This document shows positions 11,401-22,556 of a DNA stretch of 64,000 nucleotides, piece by piece; within the stretch, counting starts at the first letter, position 1, and every line of letters begins with the position of its first letter. Source of the stretch: Achatina immaculata (taxonomy: Eukaryota; Mollusca; Gastropoda; Stylommatophora; Achatinidae); assembly GCA_009760885.1 (NCBI GenBank), contig CM019717.1, positions 50,677,366 to 50,741,365 on the forward strand, read 5' to 3'. A program made the position numbers and the translations under genes. The notes under the pieces were generated by a model, which was not told the DNA's origin, did no database searches, and saw only the letters and a program-made list of their open reading frames with translations.

Positions 11401-11520
11401 TCTGGCTTCTCCCATACTATCCTAGTACTAACTGGCTTCTCCCATACTATCCTAGTACTAACTGGCTTCTCCCATACTATCCTAGTACTAACTGGCTTCT
11501 CCCATACTATCCTAGTACTA
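11401..11520. repeat. 30-bp minisatellite, 4 exact units
   Basis: Four head-to-tail 30-nt units occur (11401, 11431, 11461, 11491), beginning CTGGCTTCTCCCATAC after the first base. They are identical except for that first base in unit 1. Because 30 is a multiple of 3 the array is open in several frames, for example repeating TRIVWEKPVS on the minus strand. The ORFs are a by-product, not a gene. It lies in intron 3, about 190 bp from exon 4. Confidence 0.97.
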
Positions 11521-11641
11521 AAAAACAATCTTATAATTTTTTCAAGTTTTTCATTGAAAAAAAAAAAGGCACGAGTGTTCACAGGATATGGAAAAAGAAC
11601 TAATTTCCCATTTTGAGGTGAAGTAATGGGACTTCTCGTAA

Positions 11642-12587
11642 TACGAGGGGAAGTCACTAAGTAACTTGCAGATTGAAATATTTTATCAGTGGCAGTTAAC
11701 AGGTAGTATTTAAATATATCCTTAGATAGTACCATCATCCAACTTTTTAACAGTTGTATGTAGGGGGCGCTGGGAGTTATGTGCGCATGTGTAAAGCAAT
11801 AACAAAATGGCTACCCAACTGTTAGTGTGTACCAAAGAAGAACAGAGAAGTGTAGTGCAATTTTTGTGGGCTTGAGGACATTCATAAGGAAATGATTACA
11901 GTTTATGCTGAAAAGTGTTTATCACGTAAAGGGGTCTATAACTGGGTAAAAGAATTTTCTCAGGGATGCACCGAAATTTTTGCCAAAGTCTGACTTCACC
12001 ATCCTGTTCTGCGGGGAAGGTTATACTGACAGCATTCTGGGATTATCAAGGAGTGTTGTTAACCAAGTTCCAGAAGTATGGTGACAGTGTGAATTCTGTA
12101 TAGTACTGTGAAGTTCTGTTGATGCTACGGGATGCAATTAGAAGAAAACATCCTGGTCTGCTGACTAGAGATGTGCTTCTCCTTCATGACAATGCCAGAC
12201 CACATGTGGCTTGGTTAACCCAAGAGAAAATTAGCCAGCTGGGTAGGGAAGTTCTTGAACATCCATCTTATAGTCCTGACTTAGCTCCACGTGATTTTCA
12301 CCTGTTTGGTCCATTGAAAAAAACCACCCTGGCAGGAGAAGATTCTCCAGTGATGAAGAGGTGGAAACAGAAGTAAAAAAATGGTTCAGAAATTGGACTC
12401 CCGATTTTTACGCCAAGGGTATTGCATCACTGATTACACGATAGGACAAATTTATCAATGTTGGTGGCAATTGCGTTGAGAAATAGAGGAATAATGTAGG
12501 TTAAAAATTTTAAAGTCTTCAAATTACTGTTGCATTTAGTTTTTTTGTAACATATTTTTCCGAGTTACTTAGTGACTTCCCCTCGTA
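11642..12587 (+). mobile_element. Mariner-like element 2 (internally deleted, 0.95 kb)
   Basis: TIRs are nearly perfect: left TACGAGGGGAAGTCACTAAG at 11642; right is the same in reverse complement ending at 12587, each with TA. A degraded N-terminus begins MATQLLVCTKEEQ at about 11806. The C-terminal half is an 85-aa ORF (12119-12376) with HDNARPH (second Asp) and YSPDLAPRDFHLF (third Asp). The part between the HTH and the first catalytic Asp (GDETW block) is missing, so the element is a deletion derivative. Good TIRs suggest it could still have been mobilised in trans. Confidence 0.92.
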
Positions 12588-12783
12588 TTTTCCCACCACA
12601 TGGGCATGCAAAATTGCTGAAAATAATATTACTGGCAATTTATTATATAATCACACTTGTCAAAATAATCTTGCAAATTAAATGAAAACTCACTAAAGAA
12701 CATTAACATCACAAAGTATATTGTTTCATAACCATCATTATCAAAATAATATATTAAGTATTATTTGAATTAATCTACAAAAC

Positions 12784-13000
12784 TAGACTAACTCAATGGT
12801 TCCTACACCTTTCTTTGTAGGCTACAGATCCTACTGGTCACATCTGCAGTATCCCTAAAAACACTTTTCATTCAGTTGAATCTGATGCCTCTGCTGCTGT
12901 GCCGACCCCCACCCCAACCCCAAAAGACCACCCTCCAGTTCCCAATGCTGGGATTGGTGACTCACAGTATGACTTGCTCTGGAACTACTGATCTAGCCTA
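12784..13000. mobile_element. hAT-type MITE
   Basis: Left CAATGGTTCCTACACCTTT and right (reverse complement) CAGTAGTTCCAGAGC are hAT-style termini. Approximate 8-bp duplicates CTAGACTA/CTAGCCTA flank them (12784-12791, 12993-13000). It is about 0.2 kb with no coding sequence. Confidence 0.5.
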
Positions 13001-13079
13001 AAACAAAAAAACATCTAATCTGGGGGGGGGGGGTAAAAAAATTGTGGTTATGTGAAAATAAAAACAAAAAGCTTTTAAG

Positions 13080-13965
13080 GCGGATCTAAATGTACAAACT
13101 AGGAAAAAAGTAGGAACAGCTTTAGTACAAGCACACAGCTGTGACGTTTCTGTGTGAACCTTAATCATACAAAAACACACAGGATGAGTAAACAGAAAGA
13201 GAATTCACATGGATACTATGTAAAAAATAGGAATGGAAAAAATAGAATAAAATAAAATGAATGGAACACTTAGCTGTGACTTGTAATAAGCTGTGACTTG
13301 TAAGAAGGTGTGACTTATAAGAGACTGTGTTCAGAAGTGTGCATGGTAGAGTGTAGAGAATGTTTAAATCGAGACTTGTCATGTGTGTTAGGTGGGTCAT
13401 AAATGGGGGGGGGGGATGAGCATGGAAAGGGGAGAGAGTGATACAATGGTAATCTAGCCAAGAGAAGGTGGAATAGGTGATTACTGTTGGGATAGAAGAG
13501 TTGTAGTCTGAGGATGTTCTGAACTATCTGTTACAAGTGAGAAGGGAGTGGAACTTAGTGCAGAGGGAATATGATTATGGAAGAGGGGAATGTTAGGTGT
13601 TGCTGAATTGTGAGTTCAAACCGTGTCATTCCAGCATCCCATATTCCTGAATGTAGCGGTTCTCAAGTACTAGGCAGCTTCTGTCATCAGCGTGACATTG
13701 TTTGATGCCTGTTACCAGAAAATCAGATTTGCCTCTGTGGTTGAGGCTACTGAAATGATTAGGGACTGGTTTTAAAGCATGCTGGGTGGTATCATACAGA
13801 TGTTTCTGTATGTGGTACCTAATATAAGACCAGTTTCACCTATATATGTTATCCTGCATCTTTTGCATACAATGGCATATATCACATTATGGGACTCGCA
13901 CGTGAATCCCTCACAGAGAGTGAGGTGGTTTTGGGAAAGGTGATCTGTTCACACAAACCATATAT
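13080..13965 (-). mobile_element. Penelope-like element fragment with GIY-YIG domain
   Basis: Minus-strand translation near 13930-13620 gives LCEGFTCESHNVIYAIVCKR, then CRITYIGETGL, then (after a gap) VPNHFSSLNHRG and ENRYIQEYGMLE..GLNSQF. This is the GIY-YIG endonuclease of Penelope-like retroelements (paired Cys, YIGETG, H..S..H, E). It carries stops and small frameshifts. The remaining 3' part to 13080 is 3' UTR-like. A second copy at 41310-42038 shares the UTR and the C-terminal half. The RT domain is absent. Confidence 0.78.
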
Positions 13966-14335
13966 AAAGTATGCATGCATGCACTCGTACATACATAACT
14001 ACTCAACAAGAAGTCCCTTATCCATATCTTTTTTTTTCCCCGAAAAACATGTTACATTATTCATAACCCAGATGAGGATCATTATACAATTTTCAACAGT
14101 TACATTATGTCATGGAAACAAAGATGGCTAAATTATATCACACATGAAATGAAACTAGTAATATCTCATCATGCAATGAGTAGAAAAATTAATACAAGAA
14201 TATTTGCTGCAAAAGCTTCCCAATCTTTTTTATTCTCTGCATTGTAAAATATGAAGAGTATTCCGGCAATCTGCACTAATACAGGAATGATATTTGCAAG
14301 CATTATTACTTTTAGAAAGTCAGCAGGAGTCCAAG
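13966..14335. other. Intron 3 sequence, nothing recognised
   Basis: AT-rich; no repeat family or coding region that I can name. Confidence 0.4.
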
Positions 14336-14339
14336 TTCA

Positions 14340-14960
14340 CTGAACATCTATACTGAAGAGAACAAAACCCAACAAGTTAAAGGATTCAAGCATCTTGGTA
14401 GTATGTTTACAGAGGATAGGAAGCTTGATAGAGAAACTGAAATTAGAACACACAGAGCAAGTGCCATTACATACCAGCTATGTCCACTACTTTCTTACTC
14501 TAACATTACCACTTGAAACCAAGAGACAAATAACAGTAATAGCATATTTATACCAGCACTGTGCCACCAATGCTAAACATGGGCACTGAACAAGAAACAG
14601 CAAAATAAAATATCTATGTGAAATAAGATGCCTATGAAAAGCAGAAAACATCACTGTGGGGACAAAATAAGAAATGACGACATAATACAACTGGTAGAAA
14701 CTACACAATGCCTACAATATATACAGAAACAAAGAATTAAGTGGTTTGGCCACTTAATGAGAATGACACACACAGTCAGCCACGAGGGCCTTCAACCAAA
14801 GAACTATAGGACACAGATCAAGAGGAAGACCCTGGAAAAGATGGATAGATGAAGTTATAGAAACAATCATGAACATCACCGGGGTCATTTACATGGGCAA
14901 AAGACGGCAACTGCATCTCCCTTCGGCACCTCATGGTGCAAGAGCAAGGATAAAGTAAAG
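14340..14960 (+). mobile_element. LINE family H relic (C-terminal region)
   Basis: The plus strand reads NIYTEENKTQQVKGFKHLGS (the post-RT FKYLGS block) and later QKQRIKWFGHLMRMTHT and RSRGRPWKRW across frames. That is the same C-terminal architecture as families A-E, but diverged. Several stops make it a dead 5'-truncated copy. I found no second copy in the window. Confidence 0.65.
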
Positions 14961-15834
14961 AAAAGTATTACTTTTAGAAGCACAAGTAACATGCTGATAC
15001 TGATATTCTAATTGGATTTTGTAATCAGACACTGTTAAGGAAAAATGGGATAATTAAATAAAAGAAAATAGATTAATAAATAAGGAATAATTAGCTAGAA
15101 GATCTGTATGTACTTTCTTTCTGCCCTGTAAAGTATGGAAAAAGTGAGATGTTTGTAGTGGAGATAGGAAATGCTGTCCAATGAACGCTAGAAAGTACAA
15201 TTACATTAAATATTTGAACATGACTTGAGTGCAAAACTAGAGCACATACACTGATGTGATTTCTCAAAAGTGATTTGGTTACTAGCACTCGTATTAGGAA
15301 ACTGCCTTTGAAATTGAAAGAACATCCATCAGCAAGCATGGCCTCCTTCGTAAGCCGCCGCCACCACCACCACCACCACAAACTCTCCTTGCTACTCTGA
15401 GAAGGAAATGCTCTAACTATTCATTTACTATCACACAGCTTCTCAAAAAAAGTTCAAAAATATCTAGTTCATGTCTGTCATTCTCTCTCTTCCCAAGTTT
15501 ATATGTGTGTGTGTGTTTACTGCTGGTGGTAAAAACATTACTGGCTCTATATCCAGTGTGAAACAGTAAATAAAAGAGTATTAAATCTTACAGAAATTGT
15601 TTAAAAATAACTTAATAGACTGCAAGTTGCTCACACTGCAACAGCTTGCACACTGAAATGTTTTTAAGATGAGGCATGGCTGTGCACAAAACTGATATCT
15701 TCAAATATGATCCAATCCATATGCTTGTGTAACTGTAAAGTACATCACTTTTCTTTTCACAAGTCATAGCATACTGCTTTTTACATGCTCACTCAAGTGG
15801 TTACCGGAACTAATTCTGGGGAGAAAAGAATAGG
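14961..15834. other. Intron 3 sequence without recognised gene
   Basis: Includes a CCGCCACCACCA run (15355-15380) and a short GT run (15503-15516). No conserved coding or TIR was recognised. Confidence 0.4.
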
Positions 15835-16172
15835 ATCACTGCCAATTTCCACATACATTGTAAGTGGTGACTAAGGAGGTTGGGGCATGGGCCAACAACC
15901 TATTCCCTGGAAAAAACTGCGGTGCTACAGAAACAAGGAGAGGAAAACCAGAAAACTTTGTCTTGGAAAAGGAAGGGACTCTGATAACAGAGTGCATGAA
16001 GTTATGCAGGTAAAGCCGAAAGGAAGATGCAGAACCAGTATCCCAACTGAGTACCAGGAAGACAAAGGTTTGGTACAAGGGAACACATGGAAGGAAGCAG
16101 AGAATAAATCCTACAACAGGGATGACTGGAGAGCCTTTATCTGTGCCCTTTGCTCCCAAGGGAATGAAAGGT
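15835..16172 (+). mobile_element. LINE family E 3' end (E3) with upstream unknown part
   Basis: The last 120 nt (about 16050-16172) match the E2 3' end in sense orientation. They encode TWKEAENKS and a GDDWRAFICALCSQGNER-like end, with the stop TGA inside the ATG tail. The 15835-16050 part is not shared with E2 and is unassigned. Confidence 0.6.
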
Positions 16173-16277
16173 GATGATGATGTCTTCACAAACTACTCAA
16201 GAATATCATGTCTTAGAGGGAATGTTTGTACATGAGTCTACCAAAGTGTTTTCTGCTACAAAATTTATGCTTACAGC

Positions 16278-16311
<34 letters not shown>

Positions 16312-17340
16312 ATGAACGACAATAATGGATGTTCCTCTGGAACAGCCTCATCTGGTAGGGCAGCTCATGAGCCAAAGGTGAGGCCAGATCGTCATCAAGC
16401 TAGTGATGGCAAAACTAATAAGTTCAAAATAGCAACATGGAATGTTAGAACTTTATTCCAGGCTGGAAAATTAGAAAATGTAAACAGGGAAATGGAAAAG
16501 ATGAAGATCAACACATTAGGAATGAGTGAAGTTAGATGGACAGGTGCAGGGAAGATAAACTCCGATAAATATACAATAATATATTCAGGAAGTGAGAAAT
16601 ATGAACAAGGAGTAGGAATAATGTTTGACGAACAAACAAGGACAATTGTAGGATATATGAATATCTCGGACTGAGTTCTGCTATCCCAACTGAAAGGACG
16701 ACCAATAAACATAAATATTATACAAGTGTATGCTCCAAAATCTGAAAGTTCTGAAGAAGATGTACAGCTATTTTATAATGACATAGGGACAGCCCTAAAA
16801 CACACAAAGTCACATGAAGTTACTATAGTCATGGGAGATTTTAATGCCAAAGTTGGTAAAGGAAGAAATTCCAACATTATTGGTGACTATGGACTGGGGA
16901 GAGGAATGACAGAGGTAGTAAATTAATTGAATGGGCAAGAATATATAGCATGGTTGTAGGAAACATTTGGTTTAAACAACATCCCCCAAGACTGGCAACG
17001 TGGTGCAGCCCAGACAAAAAGACTTTTAACCAGATAGACTTCATATTAATCAACAAACGATTCCGCGATGCATTACTGATAACAAATACCATGCTAGGAG
17101 CTGACTGCAATAGTGACCATGACCCACTCTGTGGAAAAATTAGAATAAAGCTAAAGAAAGCATGCAGAAAAGTGAGAAACATCAAACTGAATACAGAACT
17201 CCTTAAAAATGACCAAGAACTGTGAGAACAATACAAAGTTATTATAACAAAAGATACAATGCAATAGCAAAGATAAATAGTATAGATGAACAATGGGCAA
17301 TGTTAAGAGATTCTATCCACCAAACTGTTAAGGAGATAAT

Positions 17341-18562
17341 CATCATCATCAGGTGCCATGCCGACTGGCGTTGGTTATTATGCTTCTCCAGAGTACCGAT
17401 CCTTCATGCAGGCCATTAGTTCAGTTGGTGATCTCCTCTCACACCATCCTGTCAGACTGTCCAGTATTGTTTCTCTTGGTCTTCCTCTTGATCTTCTTCC
17501 TTCTATTTTTCCTGTTGTTATAATTTTTTCAATGCCCCCTTTTCTCATTGCATGTCCTATGAAAGTACATTGTCTCTCTCTTATCTTTTTGACAAGGTTT
17601 TTTGTCTCTCCAGCTATTCTCATACATTCATCATTAGTTATTTTTGCTGTCCAGGGGATTTGCAACATTCTTCTAATAAACCACATTTCTGCTGCTTCCA
17701 ATGATTTTTGTGCAGACTTGTCTATTGTCCATGATTCACTTCCATATAACAAGATAGGTTCAATATAGCATTTTAGGACTCATTTTCTAACATTCATTGA
17801 TAAGGATGTGTTGGATAATAAGTTTTTCATTCTCTGAAATGCAGTCTTTGCTTGGCCTATTCTTTTCCTAATTTCTGTTCTGCATTTCCCATCTGAAGTT
17901 ATTACTGCTCCAAGGTATTTGAATTTCTGCACCTGCTTTAGAATATTTCCATTTAATTTTATACTGCATGTTGGTAGATTCTGTTTCTTAGATATAACCA
18001 TAGTCTCTGTCTTTTTGACGTTCAAAGTAAGGCCTTTCTGTTCACTTTCTTTGGAGACTTTATCCAAGAGATTTTGCAAGTCTTGTTGGTTCTCAGCTAT
18101 TGGTACTGTGTCGTCAGCATACCGAAGGTTGTTAATATTGTATCCTCCAATTTTTATGCCTGGTTCTGTGATGATCGTTCGTAGAATATTCTCGCTGTAC
18201 AGAGAAAAAAGGTCTGGAGATAGTACATATCCTTGTCGCACCTCTTGTTTTATAGGTTGATATTTTCCAGTTCTATTTTCAACTTGAATTGCTGCTTCTT
18301 GCTGCCAGTATAGATGTTTTACAATCCTCAGGTCTTTGCCGTCTATATTGATGTCTTCAAGCATTTTAATAATTTCATTATGTTTCACCTTGTCAAATGC
18401 CTTGGTGTAATCAATGAAGCATAAGTAGAGATCTTTCTGTACTTTTAAAGCTCTTTCTGTTAATGTTCGTAAAGCATAAATGGCATTATGTGTTCCCTTT
18501 CCTTCAACAAATCCAAACTGTTCATTGCTATTTCCATTTTTATCTTTTTCTTGTTCTTCTCA
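17341..18562 (-). mobile_element. LINE family D copy D-2, nested antisense in D-1
   Basis: This 1.22 kb 5'-truncated copy is in opposite orientation. It begins at its CAT(n) tail (17341) and ends in the codons for the RRTRKKIKMEIA region. It is almost identical to 19259-20480; the 202-aa RT ORFs differ at only a couple of residues. The 11-bp TSD AAGGAGATAAT flanks it (17330-17340 and 18573-18583). The uninterrupted copy at 53.6-56.4 kb shows the empty site (AAGGAGATAATACC at 54471). It was the last of the D insertions here. Confidence 0.95.
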
Positions 18563-18574
18563 TGAGAAGAACAA
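18551..18574. repeat. 24-bp perfect palindrome at the D-2 5' junction
   Basis: Positions 18551-18574 are their own reverse complement, centred on CATG at 18561-18564. The left half belongs to the D-2 5' end; the right half is extra sequence before the TSD. It looks like a snap-back or micro-inversion product of reverse transcription. Confidence 0.9.
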
Positions 18575-20558
18575 GGAGATAATACTACTGAAAAAAGAAG
18601 CTCCTAAAAATAAATGGATGACAGATGACATCTTAGGACTGATGGACAAGAGGAGGAGGAGTAAAAATAACAAAGAAAAATATAGCAAGATAAATAAAGA
18701 AATAAGACGCAAATGCAGAGAAACAAAGGAGGTGTGGTTAAATGAACAGTGCAGACAGATAGAGGACTCTCATAATAAAGACAGCAAAAACATGCACAAA
18801 CGAATTAGTGAACTCACAGGCAGGAAAACAAAATATACCACAGGATGCCTGAAATCAAAAGAAGGTAAAATGTTAATGTTAAAAGAAGACATTGTGGACA
18901 GAATACGTCAGTGAGCTATATGGAAGAGAAAGACCAGAATTAACACCAGATACTGAAAACCGTGATGGACCACCAATACTTGAAGATGAAATCATAGATG
19001 CCATCAAACACATGAAGAAAGGAAAAACAACTGGGCCTGATAATATAACAATAGAAGAAATGGAGGCACTAGAGGAGACAGGAATAAAAACAATAACCAA
19101 GTTACTGAATGACATTTACAATAGTGGTTATATGCCCAGTGACCTGCTTAAATCCATTATAGTTTATAGCACTACCAAAGAAACCAGGTGCAAAGGAATG
19201 TGATGACTACCGGACTATCAGCCTCTCATGTCACATAACGAAGCTACTCCTGAGAATCATTATGAGAAGAACAAGGAAAAAGATAAAAATGGAAATAGCA
19301 GATGAACAGTTTGGATTTGTTGAAGGAAAAGGAACACATAATGCCATTTATGCTTTACGAACACTAACAGAAAGAGCTTTAGAAGTACAGAAAGATCTCT
19401 ACTTATGCTTCATTGATTACACCAAGGCATTTGACAAGGTGAAACATAATGAAATTATTAAAATGCTTGAAGACATCAATATAGACAGCAAAGACCTGAG
19501 GATTGTAAAACATCTATACTGGCAGCAAGAAGCAGCAATTCGAGTTGAAAATAGAACTGGAAAATATCAACCTATAAAACAAGAGGTGCGACAAGGATAT
19601 GTACTATCTCCAGACCTTTTTTCTCTGTACAGCGAGAATATTCTACGAACGATCATCACAGAACCAGGCATAAAAATTGGAGGATACAATATTAACAACC
19701 TTCGGTATGCTGACGACACAGTACCAATAGCTGAGAACCAACAAGACTTGCAAAATCTCTTGGATAAAGTCTCCAAAGAAAGTGAACAGAAAGGCCTTAC
19801 TTTGAACGTCAAAAAGACAGAGACTATGGTTATATCTAAGAAACAGAATCTACCAACATGCAGTATAAAATTAAATGGAAATATTCTAAAGCAGGTGCAG
19901 AAATTCAAATACCTTGGAGCAGTAATAACTTCAGATGGGAAATGCAGAACAGAAATTAGGAAAAGAATAGGCCAAGCAAAGACTGCATTTCAGAGAATGA
20001 AAAACTTATTATCCAACACATCCTTATCAATGAATGTTAGAAAATGAGTCCTAAAATGCTATATTGAACCTATCTTGTTATAAGGAAGTGAATCATGGAC
20101 AATAGGCAGGTCTGCACAAAAATCATTGGAAGCAGCAGAAATGTGGTTTATTAGAAGAATGTTGCAAATCCCCTGGACAGCAAAAATAACTAATGAAGAA
20201 TGTATGAAAACAGCTGGAGAGACAAAAAATCTTGTCAAAAAGATAAGAGAGAGACAATGTACATTCATAGGACATGCAATGAGAAGAGGGGGCATTGAAA
20301 ATATTATGACAACAGGAAAAATAGAAGGAAGAAGATCAAGAGGAAGACCAAGAGAAACAATACTGGACAGTCTGACGGGATGGTGTGAGAGGAGATCACC
20401 AACAGAGCTGATGGCCTGCATGAAGGATCGGGTACTCTGGAGAAGCATAATAGCCAACGCCAGTCGGCACGGCACCTGATGATGATGACGATGATGATAT
20501 ATATATATAATTTCATAAGCTACATCAACAACAAAGGAAGAAAATCATTGGCTCATAC

Positions 20559-20659
20559 CTTGGCCACAAATACTCCAATAACTGCTGTTGCAAGCTCAGG
20601 GGCAGAACTACCTGCTGCCATGAAAGTGGCACCAGCCACATCTGTCTGAAGATGCAGCA
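20559..20659 (-). CDS. SLC24A-like: NCKX-type exchanger, exon 3 (alpha-1 repeat core)
   Basis: Acceptor TTTATTTCCAG and donor AAG|GTATGA bound a 101-nt exon (phase 1 in, 0 out), residues about 136-169. It reads [20 protein letters not shown], then [13 protein letters not shown]. The [13 protein letters not shown] block is the ion-coordinating alpha-1 motif of NCKX proteins; the Glu (about residue 157) is the known cation ligand of the family. This exon gives the family identity with high certainty. A LINE D tail sits about 50 bp past its donor. Confidence 0.98.
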
Positions 20660-21027
20660 CTGGAAATAAAATTTTGGAAAGAAATATTAACAATTTATTA
20701 TACAAAAGTTTATATACAGACCCAACATGAGTTTCACACATAAGGTGGCCATTATTTAAAACTGTCCTGTTTTTTGTGTTTCTTAAGCAGCCTATAAGAA
20801 CAGTCTATAAGCTTGCTCTGATATTCTAAATTGAGTCCTTTAAAGACACGACCTGGATTCAACTTGAAGATGAATGCCGATTTGGTCTCAACTTGAGATT
20901 TGTCTTTACAAATAGAATGAAATGACAACAAAGAAGCTAGAACTAAATTCAAGTCTAATATTATGTTTTTAATACATTTTATTACTGTTTATAGGACGAA
21001 GATGCTGTCCAATTTGGCAATCAGCTA
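20660..21027. other. Intron 2 sequence beside exon 3
   Basis: No recognised feature apart from the exon 3 acceptor and its pyrimidine tract. Confidence 0.4.
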
Positions 21028-21270
21028 CCCATAGCTGACATGCTAGCATCAGGGTTAGTGAACCATAGCTGACATGCTAGCATCAGGGTTAGTGAACCAT
21101 AGCTGACATGCTAGCATCAGGGTTAGCAAACCATAGCTGACATGCTAGCATCAGGGTTAGCAAACCATAGCTGACATGCTAGCATCAGGGTTAGCAAACC
21201 ATAGCTGACATGCTAGCATCAGGGTTAGCAAACCATAGCTGACATGCTAGCATCAGGGTTAGTGAACCAT
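21028..21270. repeat. 34-bp minisatellite, about 7 units
   Basis: Units start (CATAGCTGACATGCTAGC) at 21030, 21064, 21098, 21132, 21166, 21200 and 21234, with a decayed eighth at 21268. Two variants alternate in blocks (GGGTTAGTGAA and GGGTTAGCAAA), so units spread by local duplication. Confidence 0.97.
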
Positions 21271-21586
21271 AACTGACCAAGACCCTGTCCTACCTCTCCC
21301 AAGTAACAGGCAAGGGATTGCCATAGTCTATGTGGTGGTGGAGCCTGCCAAAGAAGTCATGCACATCCCCTGTATTTTAGCTGCACTCTGGGACTGAAAA
21401 AAATAACTGCCATAACCTGCTCCCGCACTGATACGGTGTTGTGCCTCAATACCTTCACAGCATCGGCTGCAAAAGAACACCAGCTCACAGTTCTAGGGTG
21501 ATAGAAGACAAGACAAGACATTACTGTTTAGCATTTTAGAAATCAGTACATTATTCCTGAGACACTTGATAAAGTGAAGAATAAAG

Positions 21587-22336
21587 TACACAGTGTGCAT
21601 AAATTATTGGCCCAATTGTTATACCACACTTTGAGTTGGAAATATCCCAGGATCATGAAATTCATGCCAAATACAGAGTGAACATAATTTAAGACTGGTC
21701 CTGGTGCTACTACTGCCATCTCATGGGAAAAGCTTACATCAGTGTTGGGGATGATGGCTGCCATACCAACCAAGCATAGTTGGTGTGGCTTGGAAGCTAT
21801 GCGAAGGGACAATGTTGTGGCAGTTCAATGCGCATTCCAACAGCAGTTTGACATCATGGTTAATGCCATAACTCACGAATGAGGAGGAACAGGAACTCAT
21901 TTACCAGCAAGATGGGACCCTACCACATTGGCATTTGCAAGCCCCAGTAGCACTTAATTGGACACCTGCCAGGTCATGCAGCGACCTCAGAAAACATCTT
22001 TCAGAAATGGCCACCCTGGTCACCAGACCTGACAGTGTGCAATTTCTTCCTGTGGGGTTTCATCAAGGACAATGTTTATGTCCCTTCAATTCCAAAGACA
22101 CTGCCAGAATTGCAAAGGTACATCAACCCCGCCACTGAGAATGTCAAACGAGACATGCTCACGAAGGTTTGGTGAGAATGCCATGCCACACGTGGGGTGC
22201 ACATCAAATGTATTTAAGGTCAGTATGAAACTGCAAATATTCATCTTTCAAATAGTGGTAATGTCATGTATTTATGTTCAGTGATGGTGAAAATATGGTC
22301 TTACAAAATCAACCAATAATTTGTTCACGCCCTGTA
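21587..22336 (+). mobile_element. Mariner/Tc-type element, truncated copy
   Basis: The plus strand reads, across frames, YQQDGTLPHWHL (second Asp), then WPPWSPDLTVCNFFLWGFIK (third Asp) and DNVYVPSIPKTLPELQRYIN. This is the C-terminal half of an ITmD (mariner-related) transposase with the PHWHL..SPDLTxCDFFLWG signature. TIR-like ends are TACACAGTGTGCATAAATTA at the left and, in reverse complement, TACAGGGCGTGAACAAATTA at the right. The N-terminal half is largely absent. The exact subfamily is unknown. Confidence 0.8.
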
Positions 22337-22362
22337 TATATATATATATATATATAATCTGA

Positions 22363-22556
22363 ACCTTAAGTGCCCAAGGCACATGGGGCTTCTGCAAGGG
22401 TTTTCCCACAAATGCCTGTCCTTTGCCTTTTTATTCCCACTCTTTCCCACATGAACCCTCTATTGCTCAACATCCTCTCTGTTGCTTTTCTCAATGTCTC
22501 TTTTGGTCTACCTTTACTTCTGTTCCCCTGTGGTGTCCATCTTAGTGCTATTTTTA
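22363..22556 (-). mobile_element. LINE family A 3' fragment (A2)
   Basis: A 0.19 kb copy of the family A 3' end (TGAACCTTAAGTGCCCAAGG on the plus strand), truncated at GTGCTATTTTT. The tail side is an AT repeat instead of CT. Confidence 0.85.

Larger units (their letters stand above)
16310..20508 (+). mobile_element. LINE family D copy D-1 (APE + RT), self-interrupted
   Basis: Outer element = 16310-17340 plus 18584-20508. The APE domain opens KIATWNVRTLF, then LGMSEVRWTGAGK (catalytic Glu), MGDFNAKVGKG and SDHDPLCG. The RT part has GPDNITIEEMEALEE, YLCFIDYTKAFDKVKHNEII, EVRQGYVLSPDLF, NNLRYADDTVPIAE and KYLGAVITSDGK. The end has TFIGHAMRRGG, RRSRGRPRETI and ASRHGT, with the stop TGA merging into the TGATGATG tail. 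Stops at 16672, 16923 and 17223, a frameshift near 18900 and a stop at 20045 inactivate it. Its RT frame 19262-20047 is 261 aa. The 3' tail lies about 50 bp from exon 3. Confidence 0.9.

Noticed and set aside
11350..11616. ORF with GFSHTILVLT repeats
   Set aside because: A frame of the 30-bp minisatellite; open only because 30 is a multiple of 3.
17919..18260. 113-aa ORF identical at 19567-19908 on the other strand
   Set aside because: Antisense shadow of the family D RT in the two inverted copies.
16310..20508. Twin-priming 5' inversion of one LINE D
   Set aside because: The antisense block duplicates sequence that is also present in sense and has its own tail and 11-bp TSD, so a second insertion explains it better.
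21028..21270. CRISPR-like array
   Set aside because: Repeats are directly adjacent with no unique spacers; a minisatellite in a eukaryotic intron.
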